A stretch of 64,000 nucleotides of DNA. Origin: Sphingobium chlorophenolicum (GTDB lineage: Bacteria > Pseudomonadota > Alphaproteobacteria > Sphingomonadales > Sphingomonadaceae). Position 1 is the stretch's first letter; every line of letters begins with the position of its first letter. Under the pieces are notes generated by a model. It was given only the letters and a program-made list of their open reading frames with translations. It was not told where the DNA came from and searched no databases. This document shows positions 33,769 through 42,465 of the stretch, one piece after another. The position numbers were made by a program, and so were the translations under genes. The stretch covers positions 52,749 to 116,748 of the forward strand of contig NZ_JFHR01000012.1 of NCBI RefSeq assembly GCF_000722875.1, read 5' to 3'.

Positions 33769-34821
33769 TCACATCTTCTTGGGCATGCACTCCGCGCCCG
33801 CCGCCTTGATCGCGCCGCATAGTTTGCTGGCGTCCGCGCTGCTCGCCAGAGGCCCGGCCTGCAACCGGGTCACGCCGCCGCTGGTGGTGATATAGGGCTG
33901 ATATCCGGACAGGCCGCTGACCTTGGCGCTAAGCTGGCTCCAGAGCGTCCGGGCCCGCGCCTCCGCGCTGAACGCGCCGATCTGCACGCGCCATCCGCCG
34001 CTCGCCGGTTTGGGCAGGGCAGGGGAGGGGGCAGGCTTTGCCGCGGCCGCCTTCACGGGCGCGGGTTTGGGGGGTGCGGGCTTGGGGGTAGGGGCCGCCT
34101 CGGCCGGTTTGGCCTGGGGCTTTGGTTCGGGCTTGGGCTTGGGCGGCGTCGAAGGCGGCAATTCCGCCGACCGGATCGGCTTGGGCGCATCGCGCGATAC
34201 CGGCGCGGCCTGACGGGGTTCGTCCGCCGCCAGCCCGGATTGTCCCTGCCGGGCGATGGACCGCGCCATGGCGATGCCGTCGTTGCGCTGCTCCTGCGGG
34301 ATATATTTGTCCATCTGGCGAAGGCTCGCCGTCGCCTGCGCCAGACCGGAGTCCGACGCTCGCGTCATCAGCGCATAGGCCCGCACCCAATTCTTCGCCG
34401 TCAGGTCGCCGTTGAACAGGGCCGTGCCGACAATATATTGCGCGCGCGGTTCGCCCCGCTCGGCGGCGCGTTGCAAATAGGGAAAGGCGCCCGCCCGGTC
34501 GCCCTGCTGGAACATCAGCAGTCCCAGATTATCCTCGGCGCGGCTATGCCCCTGCTTCGCCGCCTTGCGATACCAGTCGATCGCGGCGGCGGGATCGGCC
34601 TTGACGCCCCGGCCCAGCTTGTAGGCCTGGCCCATGTTGAACTGCGCGTCGGGGTCGCCCGCCTGCGCCAGCGGCTGCCACACGGCGATGGCCTTGGCAT
34701 AGTCGCCCTGCTGCCAGGCATCGACGCCCATCTTCACATCGGCCCGCGCCGCCCCGGTCAGGCCGAATGGCGTCAGGCCCAACATCGTTCCAGCGGCCAG
34801 CATGCCCCAGATGCGCTTCAT
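33769..34821 (-). CDS. Sel1-repeat / SPOR-domain exported protein
   Basis: The 350-residue protein has a signal peptide (MKRIWGMLAAGTMLGLTPFG, cleavage near ARA-DV), four Sel1-type repeats (AQFNMGQAYKLGRGVKADPA is one), a long Pro/Lys/Ala linker and a C-terminal SPOR domain (GGWRVQIGAFSAEARARTLW). SPOR domains bind septal peptidoglycan, so it probably acts in the periplasm at division or cell-wall sites. The ATG at 34821 has GGGAG upstream; ATGs at 34827 and 34848 are alternatives. It is divergent from the parA operon, which itself ends in a second SPOR protein. Confidence 0.82.
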   Translation of the reverse strand: MKRIWGMLAAGTMLGLTPFGLTGAARADVKMGVDAWQQGDYAKAIAVWQPLAQAGDPDAQFNMGQAYKLGRGVKADPAAAIDWYRKAAKQGHSRAEDNLGLLMFQQGDRAGAFPYLQRAAERGEPRAQYIVGTALFNGDLTAKNWVRAYALMTRASDSGLAQATASLRQMDKYIPQEQRNDGIAMARSIARQGQSGLAADEPRQAAPVSRDAPKPIRSAELPPSTPPKPKPEPKPQAKPAEAAPTPKPAPPKPAPVKAAAAKPAPSPALPKPASGGWRVQIGAFSAEARARTLWSQLSAKVSGLSGYQPYITTSGGVTRLQAGPLASSADASKLCGAIKAAGAECMPKKM

Positions 34822-35006
34822 GCTCATGCTCCCAACGAGTCCCGTCAAAACCTATGCGTCCATCCTATGCCGCACCAAGGTTAATAGCGACTTAGCATTA
34901 AGAACATCGTCTTTTTGCCCCCCTTCACGCTTCCGCGCCGATTAACCAATTCTTAGGCGGGCCTGTGGCACTCCTTCCACCGATTGCATTTCTTGGGGGA
35001 AGTTGC

Positions 35007-35726
35007 GTGCGCATATTGGCATTGGCATCGCAAAAGGGGGGGTCGGGCAAGACGACCCTGTCGGGCCATCTGGCCGTTCAGGCCCAAATGGCGGGCGCAG
35101 GCCCGGTCGTGCTGATCGACATCGACCCGCAAGGATCGCTGGCCGACTGGTGGAACGAGCGGGAGGCCGAATATCCCGCCTTCGCCCAGACCACCGTCGC
35201 CCGCCTGGCCGCCGACCTGGAGATACTGCGCCAGCAGGGCTTCAAGCTGGCCGTCATCGACACGCCCCCCGCGATCACCATGGCGATCCAGAGCGTCATT
35301 TCCGTCGCCGAACTGATCGTCGTGCCGACCCGTCCCAGCCCGCACGACCTGCGCGCCGTGGGCGCCACGGTCGACCTGTGCGAACGCGCGGGCAAGCCGC
35401 TGATCTTCGTGGTCAATGGCGCCACGCCCAAGGCGCGGATCACCTCCGAAGCCGCCGTCGCCCTGTCGCAGCACGGGACGGTCGCGCCGGTCACGCTGCA
35501 CCACCGCACCGATTTCGCCGCGTCCATGATCGACGGCCGCACGGTGATGGAGGTCGACCCCAACAGCCGCTCCGCTGGGGAGGTCGCGCACCTATGGACC
35601 TATATATCGGACCGGCTCGAAAAGAATTTCCGCCGCACCGTCTTTGCCGTTCCGCACAATGCGGTCGGCGCGGCGGGCGCGGTCCGTCCGGCAAATGGCG
35701 GCTTTGGCCGTCGCATCTCGCAATAA
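35007..35726 (+). CDS. ParA/MinD-family ATPase (orphan)
   Basis: The 239-residue protein starts at a GTG with GGGGGAAG upstream. The deviant Walker A KGGSGKTT follows a VRILALASQ strand, then LIDIDPQGS (Walker A'), LAVIDTPPAI (Walker B) and a C-terminal basic tail (NGGFGRRISQ). No ParB partner is adjacent; instead a ribbon-helix-helix protein follows after 16 bases. Such ParA/RHH pairs may place cargo or DNA at cell positions. It could be plasmid-type, MipZ-like or a polysaccharide-positioning ATPase; the sequence does not decide. Confidence 0.8.
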   Translation: MRILALASQKGGSGKTTLSGHLAVQAQMAGAGPVVLIDIDPQGSLADWWNEREAEYPAFAQTTVARLAADLEILRQQGFKLAVIDTPPAITMAIQSVISVAELIVVPTRPSPHDLRAVGATVDLCERAGKPLIFVVNGATPKARITSEAAVALSQHGTVAPVTLHHRTDFAASMIDGRTVMEVDPNSRSAGEVAHLWTYISDRLEKNFRRTVFAVPHNAVGAAGAVRPANGGFGRRISQ

Positions 35727-35742
35727 GAGGGGAAGGAATATC

Positions 35743-36315
35743 ATGGTCGAACCGAAACCTCTCGCCTCGCTGACCTCCGGCCTGCTGGCCCGCAAGGGGG
35801 GCGCGTCGCCCGCCATGCGCCGTCCCGTCTTCGGCATGGCCTCCGGCGCGACTGCGCTTCAGGAGGATCTGGGCTGGAACGACATGGGCTTTGACGTGAC
35901 CCAGTCCGAACCCGCGCCGACGGAGGCGCGCTCTGTTGCGGGCCTGACGCCGATGACAGCGGTTCCGGCCCTGGCTCCGATCCCCGCCGTCGTGACCGAG
36001 CGCGAGGAACTGGCCGAACGCATCGCCGAAGCTGGCGTACCGGCGCAGATTGCTCCGGCGCAGCTTGCCCCGGCAAAGGCCGAAAAGCCCAAAAAGCCCG
36101 CCAAGGCCCGCACCGCCGCCGTGACGAAGGGCCGCAAGGCCGCCTTCACCCTGCGCCTCGACGCCGACCGCCATCTGAAGCTGCGGCTTGCCAGCGCCAT
36201 CGTCGGCCGTTCGGCGCAGCAGATGGTGACCGAGGCGCTCGACGCCTATCTCGGCAGCCTGCCCGAAGTGGACCGGCTGGCCCAGCAACTGCCGCGCTCT
36301 CGCGGCGACAATTAA
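35743..36315 (+). CDS. Ribbon-helix-helix-type protein with long disordered N-terminus
   Basis: The 190-residue product starts MVEPKPLASLTSGLLARKGG, a Pro/Ala-rich low-complexity stretch to about residue 120, and then KGRKAAFTLRLDADRHLKLR followed by LASAIVGRSAQQMVTEALDA, a ribbon-helix-helix pattern. A GAGGGGAAGG ribosome binding site precedes the ATG. It lies 16 bases after parA and 16 before the SPOR lipoprotein gene, so the three form an operon. It is probably the DNA- or partner-binding component of the ParA system. Confidence 0.7.
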   Translation: MVEPKPLASLTSGLLARKGGASPAMRRPVFGMASGATALQEDLGWNDMGFDVTQSEPAPTEARSVAGLTPMTAVPALAPIPAVVTEREELAERIAEAGVPAQIAPAQLAPAKAEKPKKPAKARTAAVTKGRKAAFTLRLDADRHLKLRLASAIVGRSAQQMVTEALDAYLGSLPEVDRLAQQLPRSRGDN

Positions 36316-36331
36316 GGGATTTCGCAAAGCC

Positions 36332-37624
36332 ATGAAGCGCAAGGCCTTTGCCAAAGCGGCGGTCGCGTCGATGCTCGTCGGCACGACCATGGTGGGATGC
36401 ACCGGCGCGGCCTTCCGCAATGCCGGTCATGTTGGTGCCATCGCTCCGAAGCAAAATCCGGATCGCCTTGCCGCGCAGGTCGAAAAAGCGCTGGCCGAAC
36501 GCGATGGCGTTCGCGCCGTCGAACTGGCGGAGGCAGCCGTGCAGGCCGCGCCGCAGGACGTCCGCCATCGCCAGTTGCTGGGCCGTGCCTATGTGGCGGC
36601 GGGTCGCTTCGCCTCGGCCGAAACCGCGCTGACGGACGCGATGACGCTGGGCAACCGCGATGCGCGCACCATCATCACGCTGGCGCTGGTCGAGGTGGCC
36701 TTGGGCAAGGACCGCGCCGCTCGCGATCTGCTTGCCACCCAAGCGGATATCGTGCCCGCCGCCGACTATGGCCTTGCCATGGCGATGGCTGGCGACGCGG
36801 CGGAAGGCGTGCGCATCCTTTCCGAAGTGATCCACGATCCGTCGGCCACCGCGCAGACCCGGCAGAATCTCGCTTATGCCTATGCGCTGGCGGGCCGGTG
36901 GAAGGATGCGCGCATGATGGCGGGCTTCGACCTCGATCCGCTCGCCGCGAACGAGCGCATCACCCAATGGGCGCAGAACGCCGCGCCGGGCCTCTCGCAG
37001 CAGCGGGTCGCGACCCTGATGGGCGTTGCGATCGATCGCGCCGACGCAGGCCAGCCGGTGGCCCTCGCCCTCGCGTCCGCGCCGGTCCAGATGGCGCAGG
37101 CCGCACCGGTCGAACAGCCGGGTGAAACCGCCCCGGTCGAAACTGCCCCGGTCGAAACCGCCGCCGCCGATACCGCACCGCAGCCCGTGGTCGCCGAAGA
37201 AGCGCCCGCGCCAGCCATCCAGACATTCGCCGCTCCGGCCCGCAGCGCCGCTCTGCGTCATGCCGCCGCCCCGGCTCGCATCCAGAAAGCCGCCTTCAGC
37301 CCTAGCGGCAAGGGCGGCAGCAACTGGGTGGTCCAGCTTGGCGCCTATGACAATGCGGCCATCGCGAAGGAAAAATGGTACGCCATGGCCAGCCGCAACA
37401 GCGCGCTGGCGAACCTGCCCGTCGTCACCAGCCAGATCACGCTGAATGGCGCGACCTTTTCCCGGCTGGCGGTCAGCGGCTTTGACGACCGGGCCGAAGC
37501 CGCCGCGCTTTGCCGGACCATTCAGGCCCGTCGCGGCAAATGCTTCGTCCGTGAAAATGCGGTCGACGCGACGCCCCAACGCTGGGCCCTGACTACCCGC
37601 GCACGCCAATACGCCTCCCGTTAA
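36332..37624 (+). CDS. TPR/SPOR lipoprotein
   Basis: The 430-residue product has an N-terminal lipoprotein signal (KAAVASMLVGTTMVGC, lipobox ending in Cys 23), TPR-like helices from about residue 45 to 240 (AAPQDVRHRQLLGRAYVAAG), a Pro/Ala/Glu linker with repeats (APVETAPVETA), and a SPOR domain at about 330-410 (NWVVQLGAYDNAAIAKEKWY). It is third in the parA - RHH - SPOR operon, and the divergent gene also encodes a SPOR protein. The set fits an envelope or division-site system (inference). Confidence 0.82.
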   Translation: MKRKAFAKAAVASMLVGTTMVGCTGAAFRNAGHVGAIAPKQNPDRLAAQVEKALAERDGVRAVELAEAAVQAAPQDVRHRQLLGRAYVAAGRFASAETALTDAMTLGNRDARTIITLALVEVALGKDRAARDLLATQADIVPAADYGLAMAMAGDAAEGVRILSEVIHDPSATAQTRQNLAYAYALAGRWKDARMMAGFDLDPLAANERITQWAQNAAPGLSQQRVATLMGVAIDRADAGQPVALALASAPVQMAQAAPVEQPGETAPVETAPVETAAADTAPQPVVAEEAPAPAIQTFAAPARSAALRHAAAPARIQKAAFSPSGKGGSNWVVQLGAYDNAAIAKEKWYAMASRNSALANLPVVTSQITLNGATFSRLAVSGFDDRAEAAALCRTIQARRGKCFVRENAVDATPQRWALTTRARQYASR

Positions 37625-37629
37625 TCGAT

Positions 37630-37690
37630 CAATCCTCCCTGCGCGCAGCGTGGGGAGGGTGATCTTTCGCGCGGTGGTGGAGGGGCGCCC
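37630..37690. repeat. Half-copy of family A repeat
   Basis: Carries the left half only (TCCTCCCTGCGCGCAGCG, then GTGGGGAGGG, and GGTGGTGGAGGGG). It lies directly after the TPR/SPOR lipoprotein stop. In the same 447-base gap lie the tRNA-Asn gene (37772-37846) and, further on, about 220 bases to 38071 with no evident feature. Confidence 0.65.
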
Positions 37691-37771
37691 ATTCCCTTTG
37701 TCAGCGCCAAAGGCACATCGCCGATTTCCGGAAACTCCCGGCCATTCGTGCCTGCGGGAAAGGGTGAAAAT

Positions 37772-37846
37772 TGGCTCCCCGAGTAGGATTCGAACCTACG
37801 GCCATTCGATTAACAGTCGAATGCTCTACCGCTGAGCTATCGGGGA
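37772..37846 (-). tRNA. tRNA-Asn (anticodon GTT)
   Basis: The minus strand gives TCCCCGATAGCTCAGCGG as the 5' part, the anticodon loop CTGTTAA between TTCGA and TCGAA, the T-loop GTTCGAATC, and acceptor pairing with TCGGGGA. The 3' CCA is encoded at 37772-37774. Confidence 0.95.
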
Positions 37847-38071
37847 GCGGCCCGGCTTCCGCTGGGCAGGCCGCGCATATGCAGCGGCTTTCCGCAAATG
37901 GCAAGGGGCTGGAAAGCCGCCCGCCTCAAAAAAATGGGCAAATGGTCCGAACGGCATGAAAGCCATGCCTAAATCCGCCCCAAGGCTCTGATATCATATG
38001 GCTTGGGGATTTTCCCGGCCTTGCGGATAGGCTAGGCCACTTTCATCCCATGCAGGAAGGCCGCGAAAGCC

Positions 38072-39553
38072 GTGAACCCGATAATCGATCGCCGCCGGAT
38101 GCTTTCGTTGCTGTCGTCGCTTCCGGTGGTCGCGCTGGGCGGGAAGGAGGCGGCGGATGCGGCGCCGCCCTCGACGCCGCCCGTTACCGCCAAGCCTACT
38201 CTCTTTTCGCCGCAGTCGCTGTGGAACGCCACGCCGGTCGATCCGCTGCTGGGCGACATTCCCATCTCACCCGCGCAGACGCCGTGGATAGAGGAGGGCG
38301 CCTATGCCTCGCGGATATTCTTCGCGGCACAGGACGACAAGCCCATGACGATCATGGGCAGGACGGGCGGCGACGACATTCAGGTCGCGAACGAAGGCGT
38401 CTGGCGCGCCGTCGACATCCCCCGCTTTCCCGCCGACACTATGCCGGCCACCGGAACGGACGGCCATTGCGCCATCGTCGATCCCGCGACGGGCCTGTTG
38501 CACAGCTTCTGGCAGTTGAAGAAGGTTGGTGGACAATGGCGGGCAACCAAATATGTGGCGTCCCCATTGGCGGGCACGGGTTTCGGCACGGCAAGCAATC
38601 CCGACAATGTGCGCGCCTCCGGCACCTCGTCCGTCGCCGGCATGATGTTGGCGTCGGAACGCGGGCTGGCCGTCCTGCCCCATGCGCTGGCGCTTTGCCT
38701 GGACCTGTCCAGCTTTTCGTCCGGTCCCGTCTTTCCCGCGACGATGGAGGATTATAAGGGCGTCCACGGCGACTATACCGGCAAGCCCGGTCAGTCGTTC
38801 AAAATGGGCACGCTGTTCCTGCTGCCGCCCCATTTCGATGCGGAGGCGTTGCATTGGGAGGAGGCGCGGGTGATCGCGCGCACGTTGAAGCGGCATGGCG
38901 CCTATCTGGTCGACGCCACCATAGGGACGGCATCCCTTTCGGCGGAAATCGGGTCCGGCTGGAGCAAATCCTCGGTCGACGGCGTCTGGCAGAATAGCTG
39001 GGCTCAGGATGTGAAGCGGATATTCGGCGCGCTGCGGGCGGTCACGTCCGTCGCGGGCTGGCTCGACGCCAATGGGGCGCCCTTTACCCCCACGCCTTGG
39101 GGGTGGCAGAATATCCTGTCGATGCGGGGGCCCTGGTCGGCGGCTGGGGGCGGATCGGCCCTGGGGCGTTATGATGGCGCGGCCGACATGCTTCTGGTTC
39201 CGGCGACATCCGCGCCCTGCGGCATGGTCAAGCGTCTCGTCCGGCGCGATCCCGGCCAGACGGCATCCTGGCGGCAGTGGATGACGGGGCAGGCCTTTTT
39301 CTCCAATCCCGTGCTGGGTGCGGAATATCGGCTGGCCGCCGTGGGGGTGGGCGCGATCGAGGGCAGGCTGTTGTTCCTGAACGGCGAATATCGTCAGGTC
39401 GGCGCCACTGACATCCTTTCCCCCGGCGGAGGGCAGACCTTCCTGTGGCCTGCCGACGCGACGCTGGTCGAAATGCAGATCGACAAACCGGCAGGACCGC
39501 AGGCCGGCATGAGGCTGGAACTGACCACGAGGGATCCGCGAGCCGCTGCCTGA
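38072..39553 (+). CDS. Tat-type exported protein of unknown function, 493 aa
   Basis: The N-terminus MNPIIDRRRMLSLLSSLPVV shows a twin-arginine-like RRRML and a hydrophobic core, with cleavage likely near ADA-AP, so it is probably exported folded. The mature part has LFSPQSLWNATPVDPLLGDI, DGHCAIVDPATGLLHSFWQL and CGMVKRLVRRDPGQT, with few cysteines. No known enzyme motif is recognised. It opens the polysaccharide locus and may be a lyase, a binding protein or an assembly factor for the polymer. It is followed by the tandem polymerase genes on the same strand. Confidence 0.6.
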   Translation: MNPIIDRRRMLSLLSSLPVVALGGKEAADAAPPSTPPVTAKPTLFSPQSLWNATPVDPLLGDIPISPAQTPWIEEGAYASRIFFAAQDDKPMTIMGRTGGDDIQVANEGVWRAVDIPRFPADTMPATGTDGHCAIVDPATGLLHSFWQLKKVGGQWRATKYVASPLAGTGFGTASNPDNVRASGTSSVAGMMLASERGLAVLPHALALCLDLSSFSSGPVFPATMEDYKGVHGDYTGKPGQSFKMGTLFLLPPHFDAEALHWEEARVIARTLKRHGAYLVDATIGTASLSAEIGSGWSKSSVDGVWQNSWAQDVKRIFGALRAVTSVAGWLDANGAPFTPTPWGWQNILSMRGPWSAAGGGSALGRYDGAADMLLVPATSAPCGMVKRLVRRDPGQTASWRQWMTGQAFFSNPVLGAEYRLAAVGVGAIEGRLLFLNGEYRQVGATDILSPGGGQTFLWPADATLVEMQIDKPAGPQAGMRLELTTRDPRAAA

Positions 39554-39676
39554 GCGCGGGCAGGGGGCGGCTCTTTCTGTGCCGCAATGGCACTCATGAT
39601 CCTTCATGGTTTTTGAATGGTTTACCATATGATGTGAAGCCGCTAACTGCGTCCCTGGGCTGATGAAGGGAAGCAT

Positions 39677-40954
39677 GTGGCAATTTCGGCTAGCGTGAAA
39701 CGAACCCTGCCGTTCGGCACCGTCGTCATTCCCCTCATGATCGCCCGGCCATCGCTCGACAATCTGTTCGGCATGATCCGCCTGCCGGTCGGCGGCGCGT
39801 CGCTCAGTCCCGGTTTCCTGTTCAACATTTTCATGGTGCTGGTGGCCGCGGCGCTGGCAGGTCATGCCTTGCTGGTGGATCGGACGCAGCAGCGGTCGGT
39901 GCTGACGATGGCGGTCATCTGGGGTCCGTTCCTGCTGGCAAGCGCGCTGGCCGCCTCCTACTCGCCGGTCCCGGTCGAGGCCGTGCAGATGCTGTTCAAC
40001 TTCCTGACCTACAGCGCGGTGGCTTTCCTGGGCCTGATCTATGGCCCGGCGCTCGGCCGGACGGGATTGACGATCGTCGTCGCGCTGTCCGGCGTGGTTC
40101 CGATAATGTTCGGGCTGGGGCAGGTGGCGCTGGGCATGTCGGAGGAAAGGCTGGCCTCGACCTTTGCCCATCCCAACATCCTCGCCTTCTTCTGCCTGCT
40201 TTACATATCCTTCCTTTTTCACGCGCAACTGAGCGGATATGTCAAAAATCGGGCGGCGGGGGTCGCGATATGGGGCCTGATCGGAGCCGCCGTCCTGGCG
40301 CTGCTCTTCACCGGCACGCGGGCGGCTTACATCACCGTCTTCCTGTTTCTCCTGTCCTATTCCGCTCTGCGCAAGCCGTTGCTGCTCATTCCGCTGTTGC
40401 TGCTGCCGCCGCTGGCCATGCTCATTCCGGCGGTCGCCGACCGCGTCACTGACGCCCTGTCGGGGTCGAGCCCGGTCAGCTACGACTATTTCATAAGCGC
40501 GATGCGCGGCGACGTCGCAAATTCCGGGATATTGATCCTCGATTCGGGAACGTGGCGGCGATATCTCTGGCAAGCCGCATGGCCGTGGATCGAGCAAAAG
40601 CCATTTTTTGGATATGGCCTGGAGTCATTTCAAACCTATTCGCGAAGTTTTTTCCCTCTCAGCGCCGAAGAAGGTAATCAGGCGCACAATGTCTACATCC
40701 AACTTCTGTTCGATGGTGGGTGCATGGTGCTTTTTCCATATATATTCATGCATGCGCAAATTTTTAAAATTATAACAAATATAAAATTTGCGAAATGTGA
40801 TATAATTTACTGCATTCTTGTCGTTATGTCTTTCTTGATAGCGGCGATGTTTGATAATATGATTTTCTATCTTTCGATAAATGTCATATTTTGGTTCATT
40901 GTTTTCGCGCTTATAGGGTTGGGTTTTCCTGCAAAATGCAGAGGTCAGGCTTGA
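39677..40954 (+). CDS. O-antigen ligase/polymerase-family protein (Wzy-like), copy 1
   Basis: The 425-residue inner-membrane protein has about 10-12 hydrophobic segments and the O-antigen polymerase/ligase features: AHPNILAFFCLLYISF and a large periplasmic loop with SGTWRRYLWQAAWPWIEQKP, FGYGLESFQ and the conserved His of EGNQAHNVYIQLLFDGG. It starts at GTG 39677; the ATG two bases before is out of frame and soon stops. Its 3' end (from about 40730) is unusually AT-rich. The next gene is a close paralogue. It joins or links repeat units of a surface polysaccharide. Confidence 0.78.
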   Translation: MAISASVKRTLPFGTVVIPLMIARPSLDNLFGMIRLPVGGASLSPGFLFNIFMVLVAAALAGHALLVDRTQQRSVLTMAVIWGPFLLASALAASYSPVPVEAVQMLFNFLTYSAVAFLGLIYGPALGRTGLTIVVALSGVVPIMFGLGQVALGMSEERLASTFAHPNILAFFCLLYISFLFHAQLSGYVKNRAAGVAIWGLIGAAVLALLFTGTRAAYITVFLFLLSYSALRKPLLLIPLLLLPPLAMLIPAVADRVTDALSGSSPVSYDYFISAMRGDVANSGILILDSGTWRRYLWQAAWPWIEQKPFFGYGLESFQTYSRSFFPLSAEEGNQAHNVYIQLLFDGGCMVLFPYIFMHAQIFKIITNIKFAKCDIIYCILVVMSFLIAAMFDNMIFYLSINVIFWFIVFALIGLGFPAKCRGQA

Positions 40955-41154
40955 CGCGCATCAAGGGTATTTCTTCTGCTCGACCGGCCACGATGCTGTT
41001 TGGAATGCTTCAAGCCTGATCCGGCAAAATTCATGAATGAGAGGATGGCGCGGCAGCGGGCTTGGGCTTGCTTCGCCGCAAAGTTTGGTTAGGTCGTTTG
41101 CGACGGCCAGAGCAGTATCTGGTGACAGAATCGAGCTTTGCTAAAGGGTAGAAT

Positions 41155-42462
41155 GTGGCAATTGCAACTTATCCCGCGGTTAGAATGCCACCCTTTGGAG
41201 CCATAGCGATTCCTCTCCTTGTGGCGCGTCCATCGTTGGATAATCTGTTCGGGCTGATCCGTTTGCCTATGGCGGGGACGTCTTTAAGCCTGGGATTCCT
41301 ATTCAATATTTTCATCGTGTCTTTGGCGGCTGTTCTTATGGGCCATGCGCTGTTGGTCAATCGGCTTCAGCAGCGCGTCGTATTGACGGTGTCGATTATC
41401 TGGATGCCGTTCCTGCTGGCAAGCGCAATGGCTGCGGTTCGCGCGCCCGTGCCAATCGATGGCATTCAAATCCTGTTCAATTTCCTGACTTATGGCGCCA
41501 TCGCCTATATCGGACTGGTATATAGCGCCGACCTAAGTCGCAGGTCATTGACCATCATCATTGCGCTTTCGGGCGTGGTTCCCATTTTCTTTGGCCTTTT
41601 TCAGGTCGCGCTGGGTTCGGCGCCGTCCCGGATTTCATCCACTTTCGGCCATCCTAACATCTTGGCATTTTTCTGCTTCTTATATATTTCGTTTTTGTTT
41701 CACGCGCAGCTCAGCGGTTATCTGCGTTCATTCGCGGGAAAGTCGGTGATTTGGGGGCTGATTGGCGCTGCAACGCTGGCGCTGTTGCTGACGGGCACTC
41801 GCTCCGCCTACTTATCTACATATTTATTTCTCCTTCTTTACTCCGCTTTTCGTAAACCCTTACTTATTCTGCCGCTCCTCCTTTTGCCTCCTATCGTTTT
41901 GCTGATCCCGGCGGTAGCTGAGCGCATCAATGATGCCATATCAGGTACAACGCCTGTCACTTACGACTATCTGGTCAGTGCTATGCGCGGCGATGTTTCC
42001 GATTCAGGTGTGCTGCAGCTCGATTCTGGAACCTGGCGCCGTTATCTTTGGCAGGCGTCGTGGCCATGGATACAGCAGAATTGGATATTCGGTTACGGTT
42101 TGGGGTCATTTAAATATTATTCCCTGGATTTCTTTCCTCTCAGTTCCGAGAACGGGAGTGGCGCTCACAATGTCTATATTCAGATATTGTTTGAGGGCGG
42201 AATGATTATGCTGATATCTTATATATTTATAATATTTTCTATTATTTTTATTCAATTTTACAATAAAAATATAAATAAATTTGATAAAGTTTATTGCTGG
42301 TTATTAATTGTCACATACTCCGTGGCTTCTTATTCTGATAATATGTTATATTATTTATCAATAAATATCGCGATTTGGTTTGTTATATTTGCAATGTGCA
42401 ATATGGGAGATGATAGATTAACTGGTCCGATAAAAAGATTGGCGTATGTCCAGAGGGGTTGA
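41155..42462 (+). CDS. O-antigen ligase/polymerase-family protein (Wzy-like), copy 2
   Basis: The 435-residue product is a paralogue of the preceding gene, sharing long blocks such as VARPSLDNLFGLIRLPMAGT, FLFNIFIVSLAAVLMGHALL and FGHPNILAFFCFLYISFLFH, and the same periplasmic motif SGTWRRYLWQASWPW, FGYGLGSFK and GAHNVYIQILFEGG. It starts at GTG with GTGGCAATT, the same as copy 1. The 3' end (42110-42440) is very AT-rich (YIFIIFSIIFIQFYNKNINK), unlike the rest of the window. Function as for copy 1; the two could act on different linkages or one may be a decayed copy. Confidence 0.78.
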   Translation: MAIATYPAVRMPPFGAIAIPLLVARPSLDNLFGLIRLPMAGTSLSLGFLFNIFIVSLAAVLMGHALLVNRLQQRVVLTVSIIWMPFLLASAMAAVRAPVPIDGIQILFNFLTYGAIAYIGLVYSADLSRRSLTIIIALSGVVPIFFGLFQVALGSAPSRISSTFGHPNILAFFCFLYISFLFHAQLSGYLRSFAGKSVIWGLIGAATLALLLTGTRSAYLSTYLFLLLYSAFRKPLLILPLLLLPPIVLLIPAVAERINDAISGTTPVTYDYLVSAMRGDVSDSGVLQLDSGTWRRYLWQASWPWIQQNWIFGYGLGSFKYYSLDFFPLSSENGSGAHNVYIQILFEGGMIMLISYIFIIFSIIFIQFYNKNINKFDKVYCWLLIVTYSVASYSDNMLYYLSINIAIWFVIFAMCNMGDDRLTGPIKRLAYVQRG

Positions 42463-42465
42463 TCG

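Noticed and set aside
37772..37846. tRNA-Asn as an integration site for a genomic island
   Set aside because: No duplicate of the tRNA 3' end, no integrase and no mobility genes were seen on either side.
38267..40597. Open frame of 776 codons on the minus strand
   Set aside because: Antisense to the Tat-type exported protein and the first polymerase gene. Composition is rich in Arg, Gln and His with no motif.
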